The notes beneath the pieces are model-generated. The model saw nothing but the letters and a program-made list of their open reading frames with translations, searched no databases and was not told the origin of the DNA. The translations under genes and the position numbers were made by a program. A stretch of DNA of 64,000 nucleotides from Actinostola sp. cb2023. Its lineage: Eukaryota; Cnidaria; Anthozoa; Actiniaria; Actinostolidae. Below are positions 8,739-20,054 of this stretch, piece by piece (position 1 is the stretch's first letter; each line of letters opens with the position of its first letter). The stretch covers positions 232,501 through 296,500 of the forward strand of contig JAUJYZ010000593.1 of the NCBI GenBank assembly GCA_033675265.1, in the 5' to 3' direction.

Positions 8739-11700
8739 TCATTGCTTTATTATATAAACACACGTGGAAAGTTTGTATACGGAACTAGGTTTACTTAGCT
8801 GTTCCGTTCCTACAAAGAGGCCAGATCCTTGGCTTTTACTCTCTCTCAAGCCATCATAGTGAGCCCAAGTTTCACCGAACTTTACAAATGCGGTGTAGTG
8901 GCCATTTCCAAACATCGTACAGCCAACTAGTTCGTAGGTAGTCGCTTCCACTGTTATGTTCATTGGAAGTTGGGAAACGACTGTCACTTGCGCCGAGAAA
9001 CGCTGGAGAGAAAAAGGAAGTGCAAATGGTATACCACTGACAAATGATCTTCTATGGTAGGTCCGCACACCATTGCACAGCTGGATCTTGAATGATTGGT
9101 TTGTGGTGGCACATAGTCCTGGTGGACCAAAGACCCAATCTGCACCCGGTGGTGGACTGCCGTTTTGGAATCGTTGGCCACACTGTGTTGGGGATGGGCT
9201 AATCCATTCTCTCAATGCGGCTTCCAGCAAATTTTCAGTAGGTTGTAGAACAGATGCCTCTTTTAGGTAGATCATCGGAACAGTGGAGGTACATGAACTC
9301 TTTGGGCAATGAGGAGATACACAGGTTGAAGTGATGGTAGTTGCAAAGGCCTCTGAGAGATAACGAACAAAATATTCTTCCTCATTCCCCCATACATTGA
9401 TCGTTCCAGAGGTAGTAACGTCAACTTGTGGTAGTTGTTGCAGCCATTTAATTTTGGCATCTGCAAAGCGTCTATTATTATACAACTCAGCAACTTCCAA
9501 CAGCTTTGAGGCAAACGGTTTCTTTATCTGACGGATTTGGTGTAGGAGATAACTGTTTCTCTTGATGTTCACACTCTCAGGGGCATTAAGGCACGGGTCT
9601 AAGACGACCACGCCCATCAAGCTTAGAATGACTGTAATATCATCTAGTTTTACTGTAGAGACTACAATTTAGGACACATCATTAAGATTAACGTTTTGTT
9701 AATTTTTGTTAATATGGCAGCCATGGTGACAGCATACTTGACCTTTGAATTGAAGTTTTGAAAAATAACTTTCAAGGCCTCGGGAGTATGGAAAAATGTT
9801 GATGTATTGGATTATTAAACATTCTATATGATACTATATGCCTTCAAGTTTATCGCTCCAATTAGATATCATGAAATAATATTATAACAAAGAAGAAAAT
9901 AAAGAGTATCAAATTTCATGTATACCTTAATGAGACTTCCAAACAAGTTAAACAAATTTTCAAATTAGACCGAGAGACTACCCAGTAACTCTGATTTATT
10001 CACATAGAAATATCCACCCTACGAAAACTTTCTATTGTCCTCCAGGAGACTTTTATGTAAAATTTTGAAATTGAAGGTCAAAGGTCAGATTACATGTTTC
10101 CATAGAAACAACTATATACAAAGGTTAAGGTTTCGACTTTATTACATTTGTCAAAGTTTCAGTGAATAATCACAAAAAGGAAAAGAAATAGACCACCCCT
10201 CTTGTTTTTAAAGCCGCCATTTTGAAATGTTTGAGACCCGTGCCTTAACTCTCCTGAGCTGAAGATTGTAAGAAAGTTATCTATAGGACAAGTGTTAATT
10301 AGTTTGATCGTAATGTTGCCACATTTTGACTTGTACAGTCCACCCCATGGACAAACTTTGGGTAGTCGGATAGCTGTTGTTGTTGGATATAGAAGGGATT
10401 GTGAACTAGTATTTCTTGGCTTTCCAAAATTAAGGCCCTGCTTAACAATTTCTGCTTTTGGCTGCTTAAGTTGATTTGGTTGTGGAGTTACATCTGTTTG
10501 GGTGGGCTTGGACGTGAGAGGAGTGTCATTGACAAACAAGTATTGGTATTTCTGAGGAATTGAATATTCATCAACTACACAAGTCTTTGATGTCGTTTGG
10601 CTGTAATCCAAAACGTCGCCTCCAAATAGTTCGTCGAACTTCAGGTTCGTGGCAGTAATCCAATGGCTGTCATCTGCTGTCCATTCAACTTTCTTTTTTG
10701 TCCAATGACAACCAGGAAAGTGAAAATCCTTGCCTAAAATGAAATGTATTTTTAGAAATCAGATACAGTACCAGAAAAGCATTTATTCACCTACGCCTCA
10801 GTGATAAATAAAAAATAACACATCAATTATAATGATTATTATAATTTCTACTGAGTTACTCTCAGAGGAACATTTTCATATTACATATTTACAACAGCTA
10901 TTTGAAATTTTCTAAGTGTGCATGCATTACCTGATGATAGACTGTGGTAGTTAAACAATATAATTCATGATTTAAATATAGGCAAACCATAACTTGCCCT
11001 AAAGGTCTTAATTATAGTTGATTCTATACCTTGATTATAACATTGCTGTGCTTCACGAAAACAATAACGTAGAAACAGCAGATAAGTAGCATAGTGATGT
11101 ACCAAGATCTGTTCAGCTGTGAAACCAAATCAAAAGAAATGAGCATGAGCTTTGCCGAGTTGACTGGTCCTGAACCCATTTGAGATTTACACTGGGGGAA
11201 AGGTGAGATAGCTAGATGCTTATTGTGATTTAATTGTAAGAAACGTTCTACATTCATAAGCAGATCAATAAAACCTTCTTATGTAGGGCCTTTTATAATG
11301 TTCTTTTTCAACTCCCCCCGCCGTTCCAACACACCCCAAACCCACCCACCCTCACATAATTATAATATACTACTTCAAAGTCTAAGTACCTGAGTCACCG
11401 GGCTGCTTACAGTCATGGTTTGTGGCCTTAGCATACAATTGGCGTTGCAGCTTATGAGAAGATTCAAACCCCTGACCAGAATATTTACACATTGAGCCAA
11501 ATCTTCGCATTAGCATCGATGCATGCTCTATCGTCAGATGGCCATAATCTCCTGTTCCGAGTTGTGGGCCAAACAAGTGTCGTAAAATGTAACCCCACTC
11601 TTTACACTGCAAAACATGTGAAACATTTCAGGTGACATTGCATAACTGGCATGCCGATTAGTTTTGAAGCAATATACATTACCTGTACATCGAATACGTC

Positions 11701-14700
11701 TATCCTGTCATGCTCATCCTTCTCAAACACTTCGTCTCTCATTATAAGTGCAATGTCTCTCCATTGTGTACACATCTAATTGGATCATTTATGAAAGAAA
11801 ACAATGATGGATATTTTGGAAATCTGATCGAGACCCCTGCAGTGACATAAGACCTACCCTCAAATAAAAAGTAGTCACTGACAACCAGAATGGAGAAGAT
11901 CCAATATTGAAGATTGAACATCAGAGACGACAAGTATAACAATATGCCAGTTCATGCAACTCACCAGAGTTATTAACTTTTTCTGTACAGACATAGAGTA
12001 GTCTATGAGTTCATCCACCTTGTCATCTCTTCCATCACAAATAGTAAGTTTATCAGTGATCTCAGATTTTAGGTTTTGCCAGACAACTTGTCTCTCAGAT
12101 ATGAATTTACCAACTCCCTCTTCAAGTAAAGAACAACTCAAAATAAGTGAAAAAAAAAAATGAATTTTCTATTTAGTTCAGTAGAATTGGTTCCGGTTAT
12201 AATGCTAAGAACTGACGTACATGAGAACTAGGGGTTATGTTAACCCTAAGTTCATTTAGTATTTAGGCTTTTTTACATGTTTGCACCGTAAATTGTTGCC
12301 CTCAAATTTCTCGAAATGCCGGCTATATTACAGACATTCTCTCAAAATTGTTGACCGTGCTATAATGACATTTTCGATCTAGACACACATGCAGTTCAGT
12401 TCAATTACCTTTTGTGCATATGGATATTTCTTCTTGGTTTGTGCCATGATCTCTCACAAAGGTTTTCTTTGAAAGGGTATTCTGATATTCCTGTTATATT
12501 TAAAATGAGATGAATAACAGAACGTAATTGCTATATATTCATTTTTCAAGCATAAATGGCAATTCGATTGCCAAGAACAAATATCAGTTGTCACCTATAT
12601 CTTATTCAAAAGCCTAATAATTTGATAGAGCAGATCAGATTTCGTATGAGTGAGAAACCTACGGGAAGGCCTCACGGTTACGGTCACGGTACGGAAAAAC
12701 AATCAGAAATCAAACTTACGGTTACGGTCGAAAATCTTACAGTACCGCTTCTCACTCACACGAAATATGCTGTAATGCAATAACAATACCAACCAACCGT
12801 TATCATTTCCTCACAGAACTTTGTTTGATTTAGAAGAAATAATTCTGAGATGTCGCGATCAGGAAACCTTTTTTTGAATTTATAGTCTGGTAGGGCTGCC
12901 TGAACAATGTCTTCTATATTCTTTAGGAATCTCCGTTCTGTTGGTCCTGAAAATTAAAATGCAATCTACGATCAGCCCTATTCTTTTACACTGCATGAAT
13001 GTTGCACAATGCTTTAAAAGGAAATTAATCCATGTACATACCTGAGATAGAACTCACTTTGATATTACTCTTATTGATTTTTGTTTGTTGATTCTTTTTC
13101 TCCTTAACTGTAACATAATCATGCTTGAAATTCTTTGGGCCAAGTTCTGACAATTTTTTATTGAGTTCAACCAGTGAGCCACAATTATACGCATGCAATC
13201 CAAGGGAACCAAGGATTTGTTCGGTGTTACGCATCTCGCAGTGTAGGGAGCAGAGACACACATCAGATAGATTCTCTTCAAGTAAAAACTCCAGATCATC
13301 ACGTATGCCTTTCCATCTGCACAACATAATAATATATATTAGCATCAAATTGTCATCTATTTGTCATAATTTTACTATATCTTTGCGTCCTTCATAATCT
13401 ATAGTCTATAATCTATACCCTCCCTCCTTCCCAGGTGACATATAAAATACCTCCAAATGATTGGCTCGCATTGACGCTTCATTTTGACAATACACAATCA
13501 TAATGGCAATGCAAGATGGTGCACGGTTGCTAACGCGCGTGATAGAAAATAACTGCTACGTTTACTATCATTTATGGACCGGCCATTATTTGATGGGAGT
13601 ACCTGGCTGATTATAGCATAACATATATTTCTATTCATTTTGAAACATAAATTTTCAAACAAGTTACGTTATTTTATCAGCTTAGCCTGGATGTTCTGAT
13701 ATTCATGTTTGAATGGAATTGTCGGCTCATTAGAAATGAAGAGTTTCAATGTTTATTTACACTCACTTTCCTATGTCACCCTTGCTTTCAGCAAAGCAGT
13801 TTAAGCAAACAACACCTGGATCTGTCATTGTACATCGACACTTCTATATTATTAATTGAAAAAGAAAGCACAATTTAAGTCAGCAAACTGACGGTTCGCC
13901 AGCAAAAGTCATGCGCAGCGCAATTATGCACAGAGGCTAGATGATGGTCGCAACATGGTAAAGTCTTGCGGCTACAAACCATCCGGCTTCATAAAGCTAC
14001 TAATAATAGGCAGGTACATTCTTCGTTTCACTTTGATTCCACATTCACAATTCTTTAAGCTGTGGTTTTTCTCACCCTTATTGCTTTACAATACAAGCAA
14101 AACTCCTTATCGAGTCCTTTCCCACCAAGTTTAAAGTGAGGATCATCCTTTTTTCTGGTGAGTAACTGGAGAGCTTTGTAATCCATTGTTACTGAATAAT
14201 TAAATGAAAATCAGTGTAAGGATGCATGAGTGTTGAAATGATGAGAGGGGATCGGCTTTTTGCTGAGTTAAACTGAGTCCAGTTTAGTTTGAAAAGACAT
14301 TGCGCGGATACCGTTGAGTTGTTAATTAGTCCTTTTTTACAACAAAAAAAAAACAGGAAAAAAGCGATTGATTACAACAATATTGCGTATAAAATGGTTC
14401 AAAATGCTACCGTCAGTCGTAGCTCATTGCGTGAAGTTAAGACTATTATAATGAAGATATGATAGCATTTGATTTCACATTGTTAATTAACCATAGGTGT
14501 CAAAATATTCCGCTTTAATTTACTGATTTACAATAGTCCACCGGATAGTCCGTTTAAACACATAATACACGTTTACCTGTGAAAGTTATTTTGTAATGCA
14601 TTCCATCAACATGAATGCCGTCTTTCTTAATCTCCTCCTTCTGCTCGTTCAGGTTCCGAAGAATGGTAACTACATTATTTCTAGAGAAAATACACATGGA

Positions 14701-17700
14701 TTATGTAAAGCAACTCTGTTAAATCGTAATCAACAGATCTTATTCGCTTCACTCAATGTTTGACCATTACAATCCTCTTGAGAAATACGTTTAGATCTTT
14801 GTTTGAAATGTGCGGATGTAAAATACACAGCGGAAGCCGTGTTTACCTTGGGCAAATATAATATAAGGAGTTATTGCCCAAGAGGCCACAAGAGGTATGC
14901 AATATAGTGGCAAGGTCTAATAACTGAATTTATCTCAAACAGTCAAACCTAAAAACATCACCTATTAATATATAGTTGATGTCATATTAAAAGAACACAA
15001 TCAGTTAATGCACGAATTCACATATCATTGATGCCAGCATTCATCAAACTCACCGAGTCTCTTGGCAGTTGGCAATAACCAGAGGGTATACTGATTTTGC
15101 ACTCTGTTGCTTATGTATTGGAACTCCAATTGGTACAAGGCCAATCATTACTTGATCCCTACCTATAAGTACAACAAAATAGGGTTAAATGTCAATATTA
15201 GAATTTATATACAGCTATTTCAAAAAACGTTGAAAACTGAATACTGCATACTGAATAATAGTGCATTCCAAGACCAAAGGGCATTGTGGGCCTCGTTATT
15301 TTGAAATAAAAAGTAAATATACATCGATTTATGTTCGCCATATGGAGCTAGTATATAAAATAAAATAAATGAGTATTATTTAGTTACGTTAGACAATATT
15401 ACACGAGTCCCAAAATGCATTTCGGTCTTGGAATACACTATTTAGAATTATCAAGGTTTTTTGAAAGAGCTGTATACACCTGTTTTCAAAAACGTTGTCC
15501 ATTTACAAAATACAAAATAGTAAATAGTAGAAAGGAATTAATTAGAGAAACAATGAGCCACAGTTCCGTGTGATTGAACTTCTTTTGTTTCTCTAATTAA
15601 TTCCTTTCTACTATCTACTATTTTGTAAATGGACAACGTTTTTGAAAACTGGGTCCGGTTGTTCGAAAGGCGATTAGTGCTAATCCTGGATTAGTGTCAA
15701 TAGTTTTCTTAATATTTAGGCCTGGATTCGGCGCTAATCGCCTTTCGAACAACCGCGGGCCCTGCAGCTGTAAATATAAATATTTGAAGGAACTCAAAAG
15801 ACTTCTTCAGGCAAAATAGTGGTGGTTTATTCCAGACGTTTCGCCGCTAATGAAGGCTTTGTCAATGCACAGTGACTCTCTCTCTAAAATTGTATATATA
15901 CACACAATATGCAAATATAAATGGAATTCGTACAATTGTAACAAAGGTAGTAATGAATTGTCAATATATCTATATATAATACAGCCCTTTGCAAAAATTC
16001 TGGCACTCAAGTATATCAATATATCGGGTGCATTATGGGCAATGCTATTTTAGAGTTTTCCTACAAAATATGCATCATCAGATACTTACAAACAACAAAC
16101 TAGAGACTAAAACGAACATTATGCTAAATATATCCACCAACTTTGCTAGTGTCAAACCACTTTTTGATTATTTAATTACCCATAATGCACGTGATATATT
16201 GATATACTGATATACTTGGTCGTAAAAGTTACCCCAAAATGGACGTCCATCAAGCTTTAAATTTACTTCCATGGTGTCGCTGTCAACTTGATGAAGGCGC
16301 ATTTCACGACTCATCCACTCAAGAACAGGACGGAGATCTGCATGTGCCCCAAGAATGTCATAATCAAGAGGGAGCGGATTAATTCCAGTGCAATCTTTAA
16401 CAATTGTAAATACGAGCTTTCTCACTGCTTTCACTTGGCCTTTCGTCAAAAACAGTGGGAAATCGCTGTTTTTCTATAAACATGAGAAATACGAATACGA
16501 TTAAATCGCAAAGTACAAGCTTAAGCCCGATCGAGATCATATTCAGTTGTACAATACAAAGAAGTACCCTGCACATGTGAAAACAAACAAACAAACAAAA
16601 TGACTTCCGATGATAAGTAAGCATCATATATAGAGTCCATAATATTCACAGTCTATGAACAGAGTGAATTTTTTTTCTGGTAATATTGTTTGTTTTGCCT
16701 TTACTGTATTTCCGGTGTTTGTTTGGTTATTGGATTATGCGAGCCAAAAATATCGCTGGCACAAAATAGTTTCAAGAAGTTACAAACACTTGAAAACAAG
16801 GCAACATCAATAGGTTTATCATTTAAACAGTTACTAATACAGACCATGTATTCATTTGATTGTGTTTTCTCCTGTTTCTATTTAGCATTTGTTCACACTC
16901 TTATATTAAAATATTATATCATACTCGTGTACTTACGCCGCTTCTTCCAAGATGCGTAACGTTAAGTAGTGTCTGCCACGCGTCATCAGGAATGGTAGAT
17001 GATAACTTGAAATAGAGCAAAACCCAGTCGGGCACACGTAGCTCTCTTAAATACTTTTTCAAAGAATCATCACTAAGAATTTCTTTTAAACCTGTTTTGG
17101 CGCCCTTTTTTTCCACAAGCATATCTACCATTTCACAAAGATCATCTTTCGCCTCTGAATCCGGAGAAAAGACAACCATATTTCCCATAACTGAAGAAAT
17201 CGAGGTTTGATATTTAGCAGCTATGTACTTAAAGGTGTGGTAAACCTTTTGTGTTGTATCGTCTGCGCGAGCAGTGAATTTTGGCTTCTTCTCCGGTGGC
17301 TCGAAATCCTCCTCGGGCATATTTACATTTTGCAATAGTTGCTTTAATGACTCCAGTTGATTTTGAAGCCGCTTGACATCGTCTTCAGATTTGAAGAGAT
17401 TCTTCTCTAGGTTGAGTATCTTGCCGTGCTGATCTTTTATTTCTTCGGAAAGCGTTTGAGTTGTTTCCTCGCGATCGGCAGAATTGGCGCCAGAAATGGA
17501 AGAATTGGCGCCAAAATCACTCAATCGAAACTTCGCGTTTACAATTCCTGGCAAAACGTTAAATACACGATGAAATTTCGGGTTCTTCTGACGTAGAATT
17601 CCAATAAATAACCCAAAAGATGTTGCAACATAGGCTTCGGATACGTGGGTTTGCTTTTGCAGACCAAATGCGCCTCTTGCCATGGACGAGCCATCGGTGG

Positions 17701-17869
17701 AGGTCAATTTGCTCACTTCTACTGCTTTTACTTCGCCCAGGTATTGGTTAAAAATACATTGTCTCGCAAACTTTGCTGGGTACATTCCACATAGTCCTGT
17801 ATTTAAGGCGTACCACGCTTTTTGACTGTCGAGAGTTGGACCGAAAACTCGTAGTATAGTGGAATTCAT
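8739..17869 (-). CDS. 14-exon RNase H-like transposase-type protein with C-terminal USP-like cysteine protease
   Basis: Exons (minus): 17869-16937, 16473-16233, 15162-15054, 14680-14577, 14191-14076, 13843-13767, 13316-13042, 12946-12794, 12490-12409, 12136-11965, 11775-11683, 11606-11399, 10733-10250, 9621-8739. All phases join and the total is 3930 nt (1309 aa). The exon 8 donor (GTTGGT) and the exon 13/14 junction are the weakest. Residues 1-311 are novel, with a coiled coil at about 135-185. Exons 5-6 carry a zinc-ribbon-like CLYC...CRC...CLNC cluster. SLHCEMRNTE (exon 7) and GQGFESSH...ATNHD (exon 12) resemble the later motifs of large RNase H-like invertebrate transposases. Exons 13-14 encode a USP-like peptidase: Cys box NTCPIDNF (Cys about 1003), His box GHYTAF (His about 1257), then YDGL (Asp about 1272). 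A consensus donor (AG/GTAAGT) lies just after the TGA, so a 3'-UTR intron or alternative end is possible. No stop in any exon suggests a working, perhaps domesticated, gene. Confidence 0.7.
9590..10244. mobile_element. TTAA-flanked DNA element inside the USP-like gene
   Basis: TTAA at 9586-9589 and 10245-10248 flank perfect 11-bp inverted ends GGCACGGGTCT / AGACCCGTGCC (15 bp including the TTAA). The element is 655 bp and has no transposase. TTAA targets are typical of piggyBac and Kolobok superfamilies; I cannot decide between them. It sits in the exon that encodes the protease Cys box. The best splice model uses a donor whose T is the first base of the TTAA, and an acceptor 31 bases inside the far end, so most of the element now acts as intron. 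Confidence 0.7.
12629..12772. repeat. MITE-like inverted repeat in intron
   Basis: AGCAGATC(A)GATTTCGTATGAGTG is mirrored by CACTCACACGAAATATGCT. The interior has several TTACGGTCACGG-type repeats in the same direction. It lies between exons 8 and 9 of the USP-like gene. Confidence 0.65.
15208..15479. repeat. MITE-like inverted repeat
   Basis: TATACAGCTATTTCAAAAAAC...GTGCATTCCAAGACC is mirrored by GGTCTTGGAATACAC...GTTTTTTGAAAGAGCTGTATA. It is in the intron between exons 2 and 3 of the USP-like gene. Confidence 0.75.
15484..15649. repeat. Near-perfect hairpin element
   Basis: GTTTTCAAAAACGTTGTCC through AATTAATTAGAGAAAC is followed, after about 35 bp, by its reverse complement ending GGACAACGTTTTTGAAAAC. 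The arms are about 65 bp with only small indels, so the element is young or held together by its structure. Confidence 0.85.
15655..15756. repeat. MITE, family A copy 2
   Basis: CGGTTGTTCGAAAGGCGATT through GTGCTAATCC is mirrored by CGGCGCTAATCGCCTTTCG...AACCG. It matches the element at 8321-8418 and starts only five bases after the preceding hairpin. Confidence 0.8.
15826..15862 (-). ncRNA. Degenerate hammerhead-ribozyme-like motif
   Basis: On the minus strand TGACAAAGCC...GGCGAAACGTC resembles the CTGATGA / stem II / GAAA-CGTC core found at the ends of Penelope-like and other retroelements, but the CTGATGA is altered to TTGACAA. It is probably a relic. Confidence 0.35.
16006..16219. repeat. 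MITE-like inverted repeat
   Basis: CACTCAAGTATATCAATATATC...GTGCATTATGGG is mirrored by CCCATAATGCACGTGATATA...GATATACTTGG. It lies 14 bases from the exon 2 donor of the USP-like gene. A related CCCACAATGCACGATATATTG occurs near 41430. Confidence 0.75.
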
Positions 17870-18441
17870 CGCCACTCCACTGACTTCAGAATCATTTTGA
17901 ATAACCCGCGCTTGAGGATTATGCTACTCTAATAAATAGAAATACGAGATCTCCTAGATTACATTGCAGACAACCATCAATGAAAAACAGAGCAAATCCA
18001 AAGATCAAAGTTTTCATAAGAAGGCTATTGGTTAAAAGATGTACGGGGAGATGTCATTGGCCCATTGGAAAATTGCAATCGCGCGCCATCTAGAAAATTA
18101 TGTCCACACACCTGATTATCTGGACAAAGTTGCATGACCATGTCTACAACTAAAATGCTATTGGTCGCTAACCCTGTTTCATGCATGTCTTTCACGTGAA
18201 CACACATGCATTGAAGTTTCATTGGTTAATCGATTGTCTAAGATCGCGCGCTAAATTACGATTTGTCCATTTGCGCGCAAACTGTATTCTTCTTATCAGA
18301 CTTCTTATACTGTATTCAAGTTTAATAATGCCCTTCTTGTGCGCATTTGAGACGGAGGTTACGCTCCGAAAAGAGAATGTGGACATTGTCAAAGTTGCTG
18401 TAGATGTTGTGCGAGAGGCGCCAGTGGAGACAGAGATATAA
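17870..18441. promoter_or_regulatory. Bidirectional promoter region with five CCAAT boxes
   Basis: This 572-bp spacer separates the start codons of the USP-like gene (-) and the HLH-like gene (+). ATTGG, the reverse of CCAAT and core of the NF-Y site, occurs at 18027, 18056, 18064, 18160 and 18221, in the same orientation. A CACGTG E-box lies at about 18193, and GCGCGC patches occur at 18080 and 18245. No TATA box is evident. CCAAT clustering is typical of divergent promoters; co-regulation of the two genes is inferred. Confidence 0.5.
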
Positions 18442-19884
18442 ATGATAGAAGACAAAGTGTACATATTCGATTCCAAGTACCGGGGAGATCGTGAAATCTT
18501 GGGGGATTTCTCTACTCAAGACAATGACTGCTTGGTTGGGTTGTTCAATGTTCATGGCATTGACAGAATGTCTGGGTAAGTGTGTCGATTGAACAAAAAA
18601 ATACTATTGTCTTATGCACAGTATATACATACACAGTATGCGCCAGAACGCACAAGTGCGCCAAATATCTAAACTGTTGTATTATTTTATATTTTAGACA
18701 TATCATGGGATCCGAACACGACCATTCGGCAACTATTGTTTTCAGGGTCTATGGATGTAAATCCCAAAAGAGGGACGTGGTTAAACACATCGCTACTGGA
18801 GGCCTGACACCAAAGCGTGTGCGGTACCCACGCAAGCCCGACGATAAGGTAAACCAGGCTATTAGTTCATTTTGAAATACCAATCACAGCTATGTGGGAC
18901 AAATTAAAGCTCTGATAATGTGGCGCAAATATCCAATTTTAGCGGGCATCTACTCAGTATTTTGCTCATTATCCCGCGCGTACAATTTCGCTTGGGTCAA
19001 CCAGGGTCAAGCGAGCGCGCACACTTTTTAATCGTGAATAACACTTTCCTTGGTTTCTCTTCTACTTTATAAAATTTATCCTCTTCTTATTCTGTTTTTA
19101 GAAGCTCAGATGCGCTGCAAGAGAAGTGGCTATGAAACTGACAGATTCACAAGGTATTTTACACGGGAGGGAGGTACTCTGGAATTTTTTGGGTGTGCCG
19201 TTATGATCCCAAAAACCTTACCCTATCCCAGACCTAAAACGACACTTTTCTGTGCCCTATCCCAGACCTAAGCTTGATAATCAATACGCTATCAGTACCC
19301 AACACGTCCGAGTTGTTGCAGATTTAGCTTTGTTCTGGAATGCGACCAGGCAAAAAACAACAGATAAAAGTATAGTGGAGTGTCATTAACATACCCTACC
19401 CCAGACCTCAAGACCTTGCAAACGATACCCGTATACCTTATCTATGGAAGTAAACACCCACACACCCCCGGCGGGGTAATTTACAAGTTACATTAAAGTA
19501 CGAGTATAATTATGCTAATGTTTCTCTACGTTACTGTTACAGAAAACTTAAAAGGAATGAAGAATGCATGGAAAGACCTGGCAGAGGCAGTGCCATACCT
19601 TTCTGATTTTTTTAGACCAGAACAGCCATCTTTAAAGGACACGGACGTAATTTACTTTTTGAACACGACTACAGACTACATTTACAATCTGGAGCAGGGA
19701 ATTGAGTGTTGGAAGGCTCGTGCTCAAAGGTATCTCAAACATTTATATGCCACCATTTCCATGAACCAAATGAATTAATTGACATTATATTTCTTTCAGT
19801 ATGGTACAAAATCAAGAGGGACTGATGGACAACGCGACAGATACTAGTGACAGTGATGCCACTCTGGATTATGAAAGCGAATAA
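18442..19884 (+). CDS. Small helix-loop-helix-like protein (202 aa), five exons
   Basis: Exons: 18442-18575, 18698-18848, 19102-19153, 19543-19729, 19800-19884. Donors are GTAAGT, GTAAAC, GTATTT and GTATCT; acceptors all end in AG after T-rich tracts. All phases join (609 nt). The ATG at 18442 directly follows an in-frame TAA. Residues about 80-110 are basic. Residues about 113-165 form two predicted amphipathic helices, LKGMKNAWKDLAEAVPYL and LKDTDVIYFLNTTTDYIY, split by a short loop, like the HLH of Myc-type factors. The canonical DNA-contacting basic motif is not visible, so it could act as a dimer partner or not be a true HLH. The C-terminus is acidic (DTSDSDATLDYESE). The intron at 19154-19542 contains a repeat with CCCTATCCCAGACCTAA motifs. 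Confidence 0.65.
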
Positions 19885-20048
19885 ACTAAAACTGAAATAT
19901 GTATGTGTGGAGTTTATTCTCTTTCTTTGTAAATATGTACAAATATTGTTTTTGAAAATACCGTGTGAATAAGATATCTATGTTCTTGTACAGTCTTTAT
20001 AAATGTATTTTTGATACATACCATGATTATAATTTACCATTGATGAAC

Positions 20049-20054
20049 AATAAA
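20049..20054 (+). promoter_or_regulatory. Polyadenylation signal AATAAA
   Basis: AATAAA lies 165 bases after the stop codon of the HLH-like gene, with a T-rich stretch following. It is the likely 3' end signal of that gene. Confidence 0.55.

Noticed and set aside
18181..18441. 86-codon plus-strand frame and its minus-strand shadow
   Set aside because: It stops exactly where the supported ATG at 18442 begins, has no homologous look, and lies in the shared promoter.
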